DNA of 64,000 nucleotides, from NCBI GenBank assembly GCA_052174535.1, contig JBQMRQ010000009.1, forward strand, positions 39,581 to 103,580. The letters are read 5' to 3'. Positions 32,913-42,711 of the stretch are shown one piece after another. The notes under the pieces are model-generated. The model saw only the letters and a program-made list of their open reading frames with translations. It did no database searches and was not told where the DNA came from. This DNA is from Arsenophonus sp052174535. Its GTDB lineage: Bacteria; Pseudomonadota; Gammaproteobacteria; Enterobacterales; Enterobacteriaceae. A program made the translations under genes and the position numbers. Positions within the stretch are counted from its first letter, which is position 1. The number at the start of each line of letters is the position of its first letter.

Positions 32913-34912
32913 TATTTTTTATCTAATTCTTCTACGGCAGCTTGTAAAAAAAAATCTAACGTTTCATCAATAGTCTGATTTAGATCAATAGTTGGCTTCC
33001 AATCGAGCAAACGATACGCATTTTTAATACTCGGTCTACGATATTCAACATCTTGATATCCCTCACCATAGTAACTACTACTTTCAATCTTTTTAATACC
33101 AGCAAATGGAGGAAAGTATTTACGTAACGGATGTTTTTCAAAACTGTCAAGTAACATATCAGCTAATTGAGCAATACTTGCTTCATTAGTTGGATTACCA
33201 ATATTAATAATATGACCATCACATTTTTCATCTTTATTTTTAATAATACGAAATAATGCTTCAATACCATCTTTAATATCAGTAAAACAACGCTTTTGAG
33301 CACCACCATCAACTAATTTTATCGGTGAACCTTCGACCAAATTTAAAATTAATTGGGTAATTGCTCGTGAGCTACCAATACGAGCAGAATGTAAACTATC
33401 GAGACGTGGGCCCATCCAATTAAACGGTCTAAATAAGGTAAATTTTAATCCTTCTTTAGAACCATATGCCCAAATAACGCGATCTAATAACTGTTTAGAA
33501 ACAGAATAAATCCAACGTTGTTTATTAATTGGCCCCACAATTAAATGAGAGGTATCTTCATTAAATTCTTTATCATCACACATCCCGTAAACTTCAGAAG
33601 TTGATGGGAAAATAATACGTTTATTATATTTTACACAATAACGCACTATCTTTAAATTTTCTTCAAAATCTAACTCAAAAACTTTTAATGGATTACGGGT
33701 ATATTCAATTGGTGTTGCAATAGCAACTAATGGTAGAATAATGTCACATTTTTTAATATGATATTCAATCCACTCAGTATGAATACTGATATCACCTTCA
33801 ACAAAATGAAAACCATGATCATAGCCAAAACGGAGATCATTAATAAAACGTGAAACAGCAGACGAACTGATATCTAAACCATAGATATCATAGTGACCAT
33901 CTGCTAATAAACGTTCGGTTAAGTGATTACCAATGAAACCATTTACACCCAAGATTAAAACACGTTTACGCAATTTTACCTGTGTCATCGGTTTAATACC
34001 AATACGTACGCCCTTTACAATTCCTATCTCAGCCGCTAAACGCGATCCTTCAATACATAAGCCAGATGCATTCTGGGCAATTAGGATTTTAAGTACACCT
34101 TGACCGCAAGCTATCTCTAATGGCTCAGTAGAAATGATTGTACCAGGTAATTTATCATGTGACTTTTCTAGCACGTTGGCACGCCAGACAATTATTTTAT
34201 TCTCAGATAAATAAGTAAATGCGCCTGGATATGGATTCGTTACTGCTCGTACTAAGTTATTCACTTCGGTTGCGGATTTAGACCAATCAATTAAACCATC
34301 TTCAGCACGACGATGGCCAAAATAGGTTGCCTGACTCTCATTTTGTGGCGTTTCTGAATAATTAGCCATTTTAATTAAGGGTAATATATCAGTCAAAAGC
34401 TGTTCAGCCGCTTGACAAATTTTCTTATGTAACATTAATGCAGTATCTGTTACATCAATGATGATTCTTTTCTGTCCAATAATATTACCTGCATCTACTT
34501 TGGCTATCATCTTATGTAAGGTAACACCGGTCTCTTTTTCACCATGCAAAAGAGCCCAATTAATCGGCACACAGCCACGATATTTAGGTAGTAAAGAACC
34601 ATGTAAGTTAAAAGCTCCTTTAGGAGCTAACGCTAATAAATCTTGGCTAAGCATATGACGATAGTAAAAAGAGAAAATTACATCCGGTTTTATTTTCTCA
34701 ATTCGCTCAATCCAAAGTAAATGATTGATATTTTTTGGTGCAAATACAGGCAAACTCATCTCAGCTCCCAAACAGGCAACTGAGGAAAAGAAAAGATTCT
34801 CTTTAGGATCATCTGTATGTGTAAAAACAGCTTGAATTTCAAAACCAGCCTTCTGTAGTGCTTTTAATCCTACACAACCAATATCATGATAAGCAAAAAC
34901 AACAGCTTTCAT
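32912..34912 (-). CDS. arnA: ArnA, UDP-GlcA decarboxylase / UDP-Ara4N formyltransferase
   Basis: Bifunctional cytosolic enzyme. The N-terminal domain (about 1-305) formylates UDP-L-Ara4N, with Asn102, His104 and Asp140 (FNLHGSLLPKYRG). The C-terminal domain oxidatively decarboxylates UDP-glucuronate, with GVNGFIG at 321-327, Glu439 in STSEVYG and Tyr468-x-x-x-Lys472 (YSVSK). It has 666 residues (E. coli 660), all in one frame. Its stop and the arnD start overlap as TAATG; its start abuts the arnC stop. The two half-reactions flank the ArnB step, so with arnB dead the formyltransferase has no substrate unless another aminotransferase supplies it. Confidence 0.96.
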   Translation of the reverse strand: MKAVVFAYHDIGCVGLKALQKAGFEIQAVFTHTDDPKENLFFSSVACLGAEMSLPVFAPKNINHLLWIERIEKIKPDVIFSFYYRHMLSQDLLALAPKGAFNLHGSLLPKYRGCVPINWALLHGEKETGVTLHKMIAKVDAGNIIGQKRIIIDVTDTALMLHKKICQAAEQLLTDILPLIKMANYSETPQNESQATYFGHRRAEDGLIDWSKSATEVNNLVRAVTNPYPGAFTYLSENKIIVWRANVLEKSHDKLPGTIISTEPLEIACGQGVLKILIAQNASGLCIEGSRLAAEIGIVKGVRIGIKPMTQVKLRKRVLILGVNGFIGNHLTERLLADGHYDIYGLDISSSAVSRFINDLRFGYDHGFHFVEGDISIHTEWIEYHIKKCDIILPLVAIATPIEYTRNPLKVFELDFEENLKIVRYCVKYNKRIIFPSTSEVYGMCDDKEFNEDTSHLIVGPINKQRWIYSVSKQLLDRVIWAYGSKEGLKFTLFRPFNWMGPRLDSLHSARIGSSRAITQLILNLVEGSPIKLVDGGAQKRCFTDIKDGIEALFRIIKNKDEKCDGHIINIGNPTNEASIAQLADMLLDSFEKHPLRKYFPPFAGIKKIESSSYYGEGYQDVEYRRPSIKNAYRLLDWKPTIDLNQTIDETLDFFLQAAVEELDKK

Positions 34913-35904
34913 TATTTTTTTTCCTGACTTTTGTCAGCATCTTGATGAACACCAACTATTTTTTGAATGAAGTAATGAGGACGGAGACGAATATCATTAT
35001 ATATTCTTCCAATATATTTACCGAGTAATCCCATGGCAATAAATTGCGCACCAATAAATATAAATAGAATAGCAAGCAACGTAAAAGCACCCTCTAGCGG
35101 CCACACTGCACCAAAAATAAGACGTAAAATAATTAACAGAACCGTCAGTAAAAATCCACTTGCAGCAATAAAACTACCAATAATACTCAACAAACGTAAC
35201 TGAGTAGTGGTTAAGCAAGTAAGTAAATCAAACATTAAATTTATTAGTTTCATCAAGCTATATTTTGAATCACCAAACTCACGTTCTGCATGGGAAACAT
35301 CGATTTCAATTGTTCTTTTAGCAAATGTATTTGCTAAAATGGGAATAAATGTACTATGTTTATGACACTGTAACATTGCATTAATAATATTACGGCGATA
35401 AACACGTAACATGCAGCCATAATCTCCCATTGTTCGCCCTGTTGCTTTAGTGACCATGACATTAATGATTTTCGACGCTGTTTTACGAAACAAAGAATCT
35501 TGACGATTCGTTCGTCTGGTACCGACTACGTCATAGCCCTCTTCAGCTACCTGTACCAGATGTGGAATTTCTTCAGGTGGATTTTGCAAATCAGCATCCA
35601 GAGTAATCACAAGATCACCAGTTGTTTGTTTAAAACCAGCCATAATAGCTGAATGTTGTCCATAGTTACGATTTAAAATTACTACGATAATATGATTTGT
35701 TGAATTTTCAACAGCATCCATCAGAAATTTAACGGAATTATCAGCACTACCATCATCAACTAAAATTAATTCATATGGTTGCTTCAATCTCTGACAAGCA
35801 GCCAATGTTCTTTCTAATAACTGTGGTAAGCTTTGCTCTTCATTATAAATAGGGATAACAATAGAAACTTTTTTTATTTCTTCAAAATTATTTTGAAAAG
35901 ACAC
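34912..35904 (-). CDS. arnC: ArnC, undecaprenyl-phosphate L-Ara4FN transferase
   Basis: Inner-membrane GT2 enzyme that transfers L-Ara4FN from UDP to undecaprenyl phosphate. I start it at GTG 35904 (MSFQNNFEEIKKVSIVIP), 330 residues (E. coli 322), with GGAG 9 bases upstream. The GT-A fold has VSIVIPIYNEE, DDGSADNS and LDADLQNPPEE; the C-terminal half has two long membrane segments (about TQLRLLSIIG to LLGKYIGRIY). The frame stays open upstream for 34 codons to a TTG at 36006, but those residues (TICSLLLVPDMLTKDVDH) are the tail of ArnB, so they are leftover arnB and not a natural ArnC N terminus. Confidence 0.93.
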   Translation of the reverse strand: MSFQNNFEEIKKVSIVIPIYNEEQSLPQLLERTLAACQRLKQPYELILVDDGSADNSVKFLMDAVENSTNHIIVVILNRNYGQHSAIMAGFKQTTGDLVITLDADLQNPPEEIPHLVQVAEEGYDVVGTRRTNRQDSLFRKTASKIINVMVTKATGRTMGDYGCMLRVYRRNIINAMLQCHKHSTFIPILANTFAKRTIEIDVSHAEREFGDSKYSLMKLINLMFDLLTCLTTTQLRLLSIIGSFIAASGFLLTVLLIILRLIFGAVWPLEGAFTLLAILFIFIGAQFIAMGLLGKYIGRIYNDIRLRPHYFIQKIVGVHQDADKSQEKK

Positions 35905-37054
35905 TATTCTCAGCTCCAAAAAAATTTTATTAATAGCAAGAACAACATGATCAACATCTTTAGTAAGCATGTCAGGGACTAGTAGCAATGAACATATGGT
36001 ATTCAAGTTCCATTCAAAATTAGATAGAGAATAGAGATGGCTAGTGTTATCTATAATATTTTTGCGTATGGAAAACCCCGCTGGGAAATTCAGACCTATA
36101 CCTATAATCCTTATCTTTTAAGCATTCAATAAAACTATCACGGTCAATAACCACAATCAGCTTTATCTACCGAACCATAACAAATGTGGTTGGCATGTAA
36201 ACACAGATAATCAAGCAGATTCAACATTTTTAACGGTAGATTGGCCTGAGCCTATCGATAATAGGTAACAAAATCAGCATGACGTTTATTTATCTATGCT
36301 AACTTTTTAAATTGAGCAACTGCAATTGCCGCAATAATCTCAAAGAAATTATATTTAAATTCAGGTTCAATAATATCAGACTGTGGTTTACGGCCTTATA
36401 TTTATCAATCGAAACTATTACACCTAAACCATGAAATTTAAAGATATCAGACATGTGCTAAAGCATCACACTATCGGTAGCAACTAAACTTTCTTCCTCG
36501 GAGAAAGTGATATTTTAATCGCATAAAATGAAAATGTCCTGCCCTGTTGAGAGATCCATTCACTTTTATAGTGAGTACCTGCGGCATGATTCCGCATCCT
36601 CGATCAATGCAATATTTTTTCTTTGTGCAATCTTACCTAACACGTTAAGATCGCATTGCGCAGAAGGGATAATATACCGGAATTACCTATATTATCTTAT
36701 AGGTAATAACGTTCTAAAAATAAATCAGCCTAACTATTAAAGTATTAATATCTACATAAATTATGATTAAATTTGAGTCTAATAAGGTAACCATATTAAT
36801 GTTAAAACCCATCTTTAATAAGAATTTCATCTCCAAAGCCAATTCCTAATGGGCCAAAAATGCATTATATACATACCTGCTATTTTTCCTAATAAAAATA
36901 ATTGTATGCTAACAACAAAATTTATGGCGAAAGTCTTCTTGAAGTTGATGACTTTCAGCTAAGTCCTGATGATCTAGACAGAATGTAATATATTTATAAC
37001 CGCCATAATTTCTTCCTCACCTATTACTGATCGAGAAAAATAAAGAAAAATCAT
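35905..37054 (-). pseudogene. arnB: arnB remnant, UDP-4-amino-4-deoxy-L-arabinose aminotransferase
   Basis: PLP aminotransferase that makes UDP-L-Ara4N. The dead gene is full length in layout: a start at 37054 with YFSRSVIGEEEIMAVINILHS (PFSRPAIGEEEIAAV), then ALIEDAES (VIEDAAH), FSFYAIK (FSFHAIK, around the PLP lysine), KFHGLGV, EFKYNFFEIIAAIAVAQ (YKYNLPDLNAAIALAQ), VDKADCG, FHTQKYY, and EWNLNTICSLLLVPDM (EWNSERICSLPLFPDM). More than ten in-frame stops and several frameshifts occur. The last 34 codons are open and run straight into arnC. It is the first gene of the operon, so the arn promoter should lie just beyond 37054. Confidence 0.92.
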
Positions 37055-37296
37055 TTGCAAGATTAACCCCTATTAGAAATCATTAATATTTTTAAAAATC
37101 AGTTTTCTATAGTAGCATAAAATAGCTTGATTATACATCAACATGATAATATCCTTCTATCTATACAAATAGATAGATAGACATTAATTTGTTAATTCTA
37201 CTTGAGTATAGAGAATTTTATATTAGTTAGACAGTTTAAAAATAAAATAAGATTCCTAATCTTTCTTTTAATAAGAAAGAAATTATTAAAAAATCT

Positions 37297-38690
37297 GGTG
37301 TATACTGATCACAGGCTAGGTTCTGCAAAATTATTCATGAATATTGTTCTCTATCCTTAAATTAGGCGTTATCTATATACCATGTTTAGCAGACCAAATC
37401 CACTTAGTCAATTCTAGCTTTTCTAAACAGACGGAAACTGCTTAAATACCATAAGAGTTGTTTTATCGAATCACATTATTCGCGCATCAGCTTCGTAGAT
37501 TCACTGCAAAAAAAACCGATTCAATCAGATTCGGCGTTCTTATGATCTCCAGTATACTAACGGAAAGTCGTAGAATGCCAGCCATTCTTCTCAATTATTC
37601 TTCAGCTTATTCATCGCTTCAAGATATTTGGTAAAGCCCTTGCCAATAAAACATCAAAGGAGAAAGACTGTAACAGCATCAGAGATCTCTGCTAGGAAGA
37701 ATGGGGACCCTTTTTTCCTTGGAGCTCACACTTAACTTTTTCAATTGGATGTTTTTTTGGAGTAAAGCTACTACATCAACTGTTTTGTGTAGTTAATGGC
37801 GTTAGTATTAGATATTTAGAAATATCTTTGCTATTTGCATTCTAAAACTAAAAGTATTACTCTTCCGTAGGAACTCTAGGAGATGCGGTTAAGTCACACA
37901 CTTATCAGCCATTAAAAAGTTATGCTCAGTTTGCTTCTGACTTTCAATAACACTCTTCAAATGCAATGAGCTCGTTATGTCCACGACTAGACTAGTCGAT
38001 AATAAGGAGCAGATGAAAATGATCAACTTGCCTGACAGCACGATATGTGATATCGTACAAAAATGAATGTAGCAGTATCGGTTAATATCAGATAAGTACT
38101 ACGTTATTAATTCTCTTTAAACCACTCCCGTTTCTCTCTGCTGAGAGAAACGCAGAAAGTTCATGTACTTTCTTATCGAGAGAAAACTTAGAGCTCGATA
38201 AAATCACTAGTAAAGATTCCTCGCAGGTACAGGAATAATAGCAATTCTTTGCTACTTTTTGTATATTTCAGTTAAGGCGATACTAATGAGCTACTGAAGT
38301 ATACTCCACTATTACCACTGCAATCTTTTAATCTTAAACACTTTAATTTTAACATCGCTAATACCCGTCTATATTAAGTTTGGTACGGCAAATAACCGTT
38401 ACGGATTATGGATGCTTCCCATAAACAAAGTGGCGTTCAGAATCTTTTTGCAACCACATATCTTTGAGCAGCGTTTCAACAAGATGCCTATCACCTGCAT
38501 GGGAACCATTACAGATGCGTTCATGCAAGAGGAGGATTCCACCGATAATATCTGATTTCGCGGATATATATAAGGATAAACTTTTCATAGCATATCATAT
38601 CTCTGTTGTTGAAATCAGTCATAAAATTAATCAGTAGGATGATATGGGATTATTTTCGAAATATCATATACCAAAAAGAAATATAACTTT
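37297..38690 (-). mobile_element. Dead IS256-family element, copy 5
   Basis: Minus-strand remnant aligned with copies 1 and 2, from the 3' end near 37297 (AAATCTGGTGTAT, the complement of the TACACCAGATTT end of the plus-strand copies) to the 5' end near 38680. A 60-codon frame at 38406-38588 lies in the transposase N-terminal region. It sits between arnB and ihfA, where btuC and btuD would be expected, and may have taken part in their loss. Confidence 0.8.
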
Positions 38691-38703
38691 ATAATTAGAT
38701 AAT

Positions 38704-38727
38704 AAAAAGCCGCTCTAGCGGCTTTTT
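38704..38727 (-). terminator. Intrinsic terminator after ihfA
   Basis: On the minus strand, stem GCCGC / GCGGC with loop TAGA, flanked by A5 upstream and T5 downstream. It lies 14 bases past the ihfA stop. The flanking A and T runs make it a possible bidirectional terminator. Confidence 0.9.
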
Positions 38728-38741
38728 AGCATAATAATTTA

Positions 38742-39038
38742 TTATTTATGAAGCTTCATCTTTTCAACCCGACTCTTCAATTTTTGTCCTGGTCGAAAAG
38801 TTACTACTCGACGAGCACTGATGGGGATATCTTCTCCAGTTTTTGGATTTCGACCTGGTCGCTGACTTTTATCACGCAGATCAAAATTACCAAACCTTGA
38901 CAGTTTTACCTTCTCCCCATTTTCTAATGAACGACGAACTTCTTCAAAGAAAAGTTCAACTAGGTCTTTTGCATCATGTTTACTTATACGCAGTTTTTCG
39001 AACAAACTTTCTGACATTTCAGCTTTTGTAAGCGCCAT
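38742..39038 (-). CDS. ihfA: IHF alpha subunit
   Basis: Alpha subunit of the DNA-bending heterodimer IHF, a nucleoid protein used in recombination, replication and transcription. It has 98 residues (E. coli 99). N-terminal ALTKAEMSE, the RRSLENGEKVKLSRFGNFDLR strand region, then the beta-arm PGRNPKTGEDIPISARRVVTF with the intercalating proline, and a basic C terminus. The ATG is 4 bases after the pheT stop, the classic pheT-ihfA arrangement. The partner ihfB is not in this window. Confidence 0.96.
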   Translation of the reverse strand: MALTKAEMSESLFEKLRISKHDAKDLVELFFEEVRRSLENGEKVKLSRFGNFDLRDKSQRPGRNPKTGEDIPISARRVVTFRPGQKLKSRVEKMKLHK

Positions 39039-39042
39039 AGGT

Positions 39043-41430
39043 TTAGTCCCTCAAGGAGGCTTGAAATCGCCGTTTTAAAGCACCAACACATTTATCAACA
39101 GTTGAAGAAATCTCTTCTTCTTTCAGAGTACGGTTTATATCCTGTAAGATTAAGCTAATAGCAAGACTCTTATAACCTTTTCCTACATCATTACCACAGT
39201 ACACGTCAAATAAGTTTACACCAACTATGTGATTTATATCAATTTTCTTGCATTCAGTTAATATATCTGAGGTTAGTACCTCTTCTGGTACTACAACAGA
39301 AATATCACGTCGGTTGGCTGGGAAATGTGAAATCATATTTGCTTTAGGAATAACACGCTCCGCAATGGCATCCCACAGCAATTCAAAAACAAATATCCGA
39401 CCATTCAAATCTAACTTATTTTCCAGTTCAGGATGAATAACGCCTATATACCCAATATAATCATTATTTAGATAAATTCCAGCGCTTTGTCCGGGATGAA
39501 ATGCTGGATTAGAGTGAGCTTTATAAAAAATATTATCTAATTTTCCGGTTAATGTCAGTATTGCTTCAACATCACCTTTAATATCAAAAAAATCAACAGC
39601 ACGTTTTTCTTGTAACCAATGCTCTTCATAGCGATTACCAGTAATTACACCTGCTAACATCAATTCTTGCCTAACATCATACTCTGCCGTTAGATCCGGG
39701 ACAAATCGTAAGCCAGTTTCAAACAGTCGAATGCGATTTTGTTGACGATTTTTATTATAAATTACTGTAGTCAGCAAGCCTGACAATAAAGAAAGCCGCA
39801 TTACTGACATATCAGCTGAAATAGGTTCAGGCAAAATCATCGCATCAGAATTTGGGTGCAACAGTTGCTGAATTTTAGGATCAACAAAACTATAGGTAAT
39901 CGTTTCATTATAATCACGATCAATTAATAAAGTTTTTACTCGTTTTAAAGACAGAACTGATTCAAAACATGGGTTTATGCTTAAACCTTCTTGTAAAGGC
40001 ATATTAGGTATATTATTATACCCATAAATACGAGCTACTTCTTCAATCAAATCTTCTTCAATTTGAATATCAAAACGCCAAGATGGAGCAACTATTTCCC
40101 AATTATCTTGTTCACTAATCACTTGACAACCTAAGCGTTGAAGGATCTTAGTAACATTAATATCCGGAATACTATGGCCAATCAAACAATCTAGTTTTTT
40201 TCGAGTCAGGATTATTTTTACCACTCTTGGTAAGCTTGTTTTATGGCTAACATCAATAATATTTTTAACATCACCTCCGCAAATTTCAACTATTAATCTG
40301 GTCGTACGTTCCATGGCTTTATACTGTAATTGAGGATCAACCCCCCGCTCAAAACGGTGTGAAGCCTCAGTGTGAAGACCATAATTACGTGCTCGGCCAA
40401 AAATTGCTAATGGATTAAAAAAAGCACTTTCTAATAAAATATTAGTGGTATTTTTATTAATACTGGAATGCTTGCCTCCCAAAATACCGGCGATTCCTAA
40501 GGCATTTTTTTTATCAGCAATGATTAAAGTATCTTGCTGCAAAATTATCTTTTTGTCATCAAGCAAAACTAATGTCTCATTTTGTTTTGCCATTCGAACA
40601 ATTATTGCTCCATTTAAGCGATCAAAATCATAGGCATGTAATGGCTGACCTAATTCTAATAATACAAAATTAGTAATATCAACTATAGGATTAATAGCAC
40701 GAATGCCCATTCGACGTAATTTTTCTCTCATCCAGATAGGAGTTTGCACATTAACATTAACACCTTTTATTACTCGTCCTAAAAATCGAGGACATGCCAT
40801 CGGTGCTTCCACTAGAATAGGGAAAATAGTAGCATCAGTGCCTTTAACTGGTTCAATCTTTACCATATTTAATTCTAGGTTATTGATAGCCGCAATATCG
40901 CGAGCGATACCTAAAATACTTAAACAATCAACACGATTCGGAGTCAAATTTACTTCAAAAATATGGTCATCAAGTTGCAAGTAGTTACGAATATCGATAC
41001 CAATAGGTGCGTCGCGTGGTAGCTCAATAATACCAATATGGCTATCAGAAATAGCAAGATCAGAATAAGAGCAAAGTATACCTTCAGAAAGTTCATCGTA
41101 GAGTTTTATCGATTTTATTTTAAAATTATCAGGTAAAACCGCGCCAACTATTGCTACAGCAACTTTTAATCTTTTGCGGCAATTTAGTGCTCCAGATACA
41201 ATATTAAGTAATTGCTCAGTACCAATATTGACCTTTGTTATCCACAATTTATTTGTTTTAGGATGCTGAACACATTCAACAATCTCACCAACTACTACAC
41301 CTTGGAATTGACCGGCGACAGGTTTAACATCATCAATCTCCAAACCAGCCATTGTCATTTGCTCTGATAAGGCTTCACTACTTATTGCTGGATTTACCCA
41401 TTCACGTAACCAAAATTCACTTAATTTCAT
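39043..41430 (-). CDS. pheT: PheT, phenylalanyl-tRNA synthetase beta chain
   Basis: Beta subunit of the alpha2-beta2 enzyme; it binds tRNA-Phe and edits mischarged Tyr. It has 795 residues (E. coli 795), a single clean frame. Domains in order: N-terminal B1/EMAP-like tRNA-binding region (about 40-150), B3/B4 editing region (about 200-400), B5, catalytic-like core, and a C-terminal ferredoxin-fold anticodon-binding domain starting near SHFPANRRDISVVVPEEV. It begins 14 bases after pheS and is co-transcribed with pheS and ihfA. Confidence 0.97.
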   Translation of the reverse strand: MKLSEFWLREWVNPAISSEALSEQMTMAGLEIDDVKPVAGQFQGVVVGEIVECVQHPKTNKLWITKVNIGTEQLLNIVSGALNCRKRLKVAVAIVGAVLPDNFKIKSIKLYDELSEGILCSYSDLAISDSHIGIIELPRDAPIGIDIRNYLQLDDHIFEVNLTPNRVDCLSILGIARDIAAINNLELNMVKIEPVKGTDATIFPILVEAPMACPRFLGRVIKGVNVNVQTPIWMREKLRRMGIRAINPIVDITNFVLLELGQPLHAYDFDRLNGAIIVRMAKQNETLVLLDDKKIILQQDTLIIADKKNALGIAGILGGKHSSINKNTTNILLESAFFNPLAIFGRARNYGLHTEASHRFERGVDPQLQYKAMERTTRLIVEICGGDVKNIIDVSHKTSLPRVVKIILTRKKLDCLIGHSIPDINVTKILQRLGCQVISEQDNWEIVAPSWRFDIQIEEDLIEEVARIYGYNNIPNMPLQEGLSINPCFESVLSLKRVKTLLIDRDYNETITYSFVDPKIQQLLHPNSDAMILPEPISADMSVMRLSLLSGLLTTVIYNKNRQQNRIRLFETGLRFVPDLTAEYDVRQELMLAGVITGNRYEEHWLQEKRAVDFFDIKGDVEAILTLTGKLDNIFYKAHSNPAFHPGQSAGIYLNNDYIGYIGVIHPELENKLDLNGRIFVFELLWDAIAERVIPKANMISHFPANRRDISVVVPEEVLTSDILTECKKIDINHIVGVNLFDVYCGNDVGKGYKSLAISLILQDINRTLKEEEISSTVDKCVGALKRRFQASLRD

Positions 41431-41444
41431 ATGAAAATTCTGTC

Positions 41445-42428
41445 TTATCTAAATTGCTTAAGAAAACGAAGATCATTTTTAAAAAAAACGCGTAAATCCG
41501 TCACGCCATAACGTAACATCGTTAAACGCTCTATTCCAATGCCAAAGGCAAAACCAGAATATATGTCAGGATCAATACCAGCATTGCGTAATACATTTAA
41601 ATGTACCATCCCGCAACCTAATACTTCCAACCATTTATCATTTTTATCCATCACTTCAACTTCAGCTGAAGGTTCAGTGAATGGAAAATATGATGGCCGA
41701 AAACGAACACAGGTTTTTTCTTCAAAAAAATGATTTAAAAATTCATGCAGTGTACCTTTTAAATTAGCAAAACTAATATTTTGATCAATAATTAAGCCTT
41801 CTATTTGATGAAACATTGGAGTATGAGTTTTATCATAATCATTTCGATATACGCGACCAGGGGAAAGGATACGAATCGGTGGTCGTTTACTTTTCATTGT
41901 ACGAATTTGCATACCAGAAGTTTGAGTGCGCAATAGATGAGTGGCATCAACCCAAAAAGTATCATGTGAAGCACGTGCTGGATGGTGAGCAGGAATATTT
42001 AAGGCATCAAAATTATGATAATCATCCTCTATTTCAGGTCCGGAAACAACAGAAAACCCAAACTTATCAAAGAATTCTTCAATTCGATCAATAGTACGAG
42101 TTACTGGATGAAGATTACCATATTCGATTTGGCGACCTGGCAATGAAATATCTATTTTTTCCGTCGCTAATCGAACATTTAATAGCGCATTTTCTAATTG
42201 CTCTTTTCGCATATTTAATAAATTCTGAACTTCTTGTTTTGCTTTATTAATAACTTCTCCTGTTGCTGATCGCTCTTCTGCAGGTAAATCACACAACGTT
42301 GACATTTGTAGTGTTAAATGGCTTTTTTTACCTAAAAATTTAACACGTACTAAATCTAACTCAGCAACATTTTTAGCTTTTTCTATGGCTATTTTTGCCT
42401 TCTCAGCTAACTCGATGAGTTGTAGCAT
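41445..42428 (-). CDS. pheS: PheS, phenylalanyl-tRNA synthetase alpha chain
   Basis: Catalytic alpha subunit, 327 residues as in E. coli. N-terminal coiled coil (about 1-90), then class II motif 2 (GRVYRNDYDKTHTPMFHQIEG) and motif 3 (GFAFGIGIERLTMLRYG) with the C-terminal VTDLRVFFKNDLRFLKQF. Intact. Expression in enterobacteria is attenuated by a Phe-rich leader peptide; the leader and terminator at 42501-42611 are still visible but altered. Confidence 0.97.
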   Translation of the reverse strand: MLQLIELAEKAKIAIEKAKNVAELDLVRVKFLGKKSHLTLQMSTLCDLPAEERSATGEVINKAKQEVQNLLNMRKEQLENALLNVRLATEKIDISLPGRQIEYGNLHPVTRTIDRIEEFFDKFGFSVVSGPEIEDDYHNFDALNIPAHHPARASHDTFWVDATHLLRTQTSGMQIRTMKSKRPPIRILSPGRVYRNDYDKTHTPMFHQIEGLIIDQNISFANLKGTLHEFLNHFFEEKTCVRFRPSYFPFTEPSAEVEVMDKNDKWLEVLGCGMVHLNVLRNAGIDPDIYSGFAFGIGIERLTMLRYGVTDLRVFFKNDLRFLKQFR

Positions 42429-42500
42429 TGTTTCCTCTTCTTTACGACTATTTTAGCCTAATCATTATTAAATGTGAAATTTTTAGTAATTAGTAACAAA

Positions 42501-42520
42501 GAGCCTCCATTTGGAGGCTT
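42501..42520 (-). terminator. pheST attenuator terminator
   Basis: On the minus strand, GCCTCC-AAAT-GGAGGC followed by TCTTTGTT, 73 bases before pheS. It matches the position and stem sequence of the E. coli pheST attenuator (GCCTCC...GGAGGC). The T tract here is interrupted (TCTTTGTT), so termination may be weaker than in E. coli. Confidence 0.85.
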
Positions 42521-42611
42521 ATCGCAGTTTTATTTCTTTTCTTAAAATATGCGAGAGAAAGTCCCAAATTTTGGGTGCTAAAATAAAAAAGAAATAAAAA
42601 ACAATTTTCAT
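42519..42611 (-). CDS. pheM: pheST leader peptide, apparently frameshifted
   Basis: Short frame starting MKIVFYFFFILAP, 30 residues, rich in Phe near the start. The nucleotide stretch TTTAGCACC just after the Phe codons is the same as the E. coli pheM end (Phe-Ser-Thr), but here it is read one base out of phase and the E. coli TGA after ACC is CAA. As a result translation does not stop before the regulatory stems; it runs to a TAA that overlaps the 5' edge of the terminator stem. E. coli PheM is 14 residues. The family comparison is from memory; the frame and stop positions are read directly. Confidence 0.6.
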   Translation of the reverse strand: MKIVFYFFFILAPKIWDFLSHILRKEIKLR

Positions 42612-42674
42612 CTTTTAATCAACTTTTCATAAAATACCTATTATTTTAATACACAAAATAATCATACATAATAA

Positions 42675-42703
42675 AAGAGGGGGGGAGATAAGCCCCCTTA
42701 ATT
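42675..42703 (-). terminator. Terminator after rplT
   Basis: On the minus strand GGGGGC-TTATCT-CCCCCC followed by TCTTTTATT, starting about 10 bases past the rplT stop. It should end the thrS-infC-rpmI-rplT transcript and separate it from pheST. Confidence 0.85.
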
Positions 42704-42711
42704 TAACTAAT

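Noticed and set aside
36528..36740. 70-codon plus-strand frame
   Set aside because: Antisense to the arnB remnant.
38406..38588. 60-codon minus-strand frame that looks like a small protein
   Set aside because: Part of the IS256-like copy 5; the aligned region is broken in all other copies.
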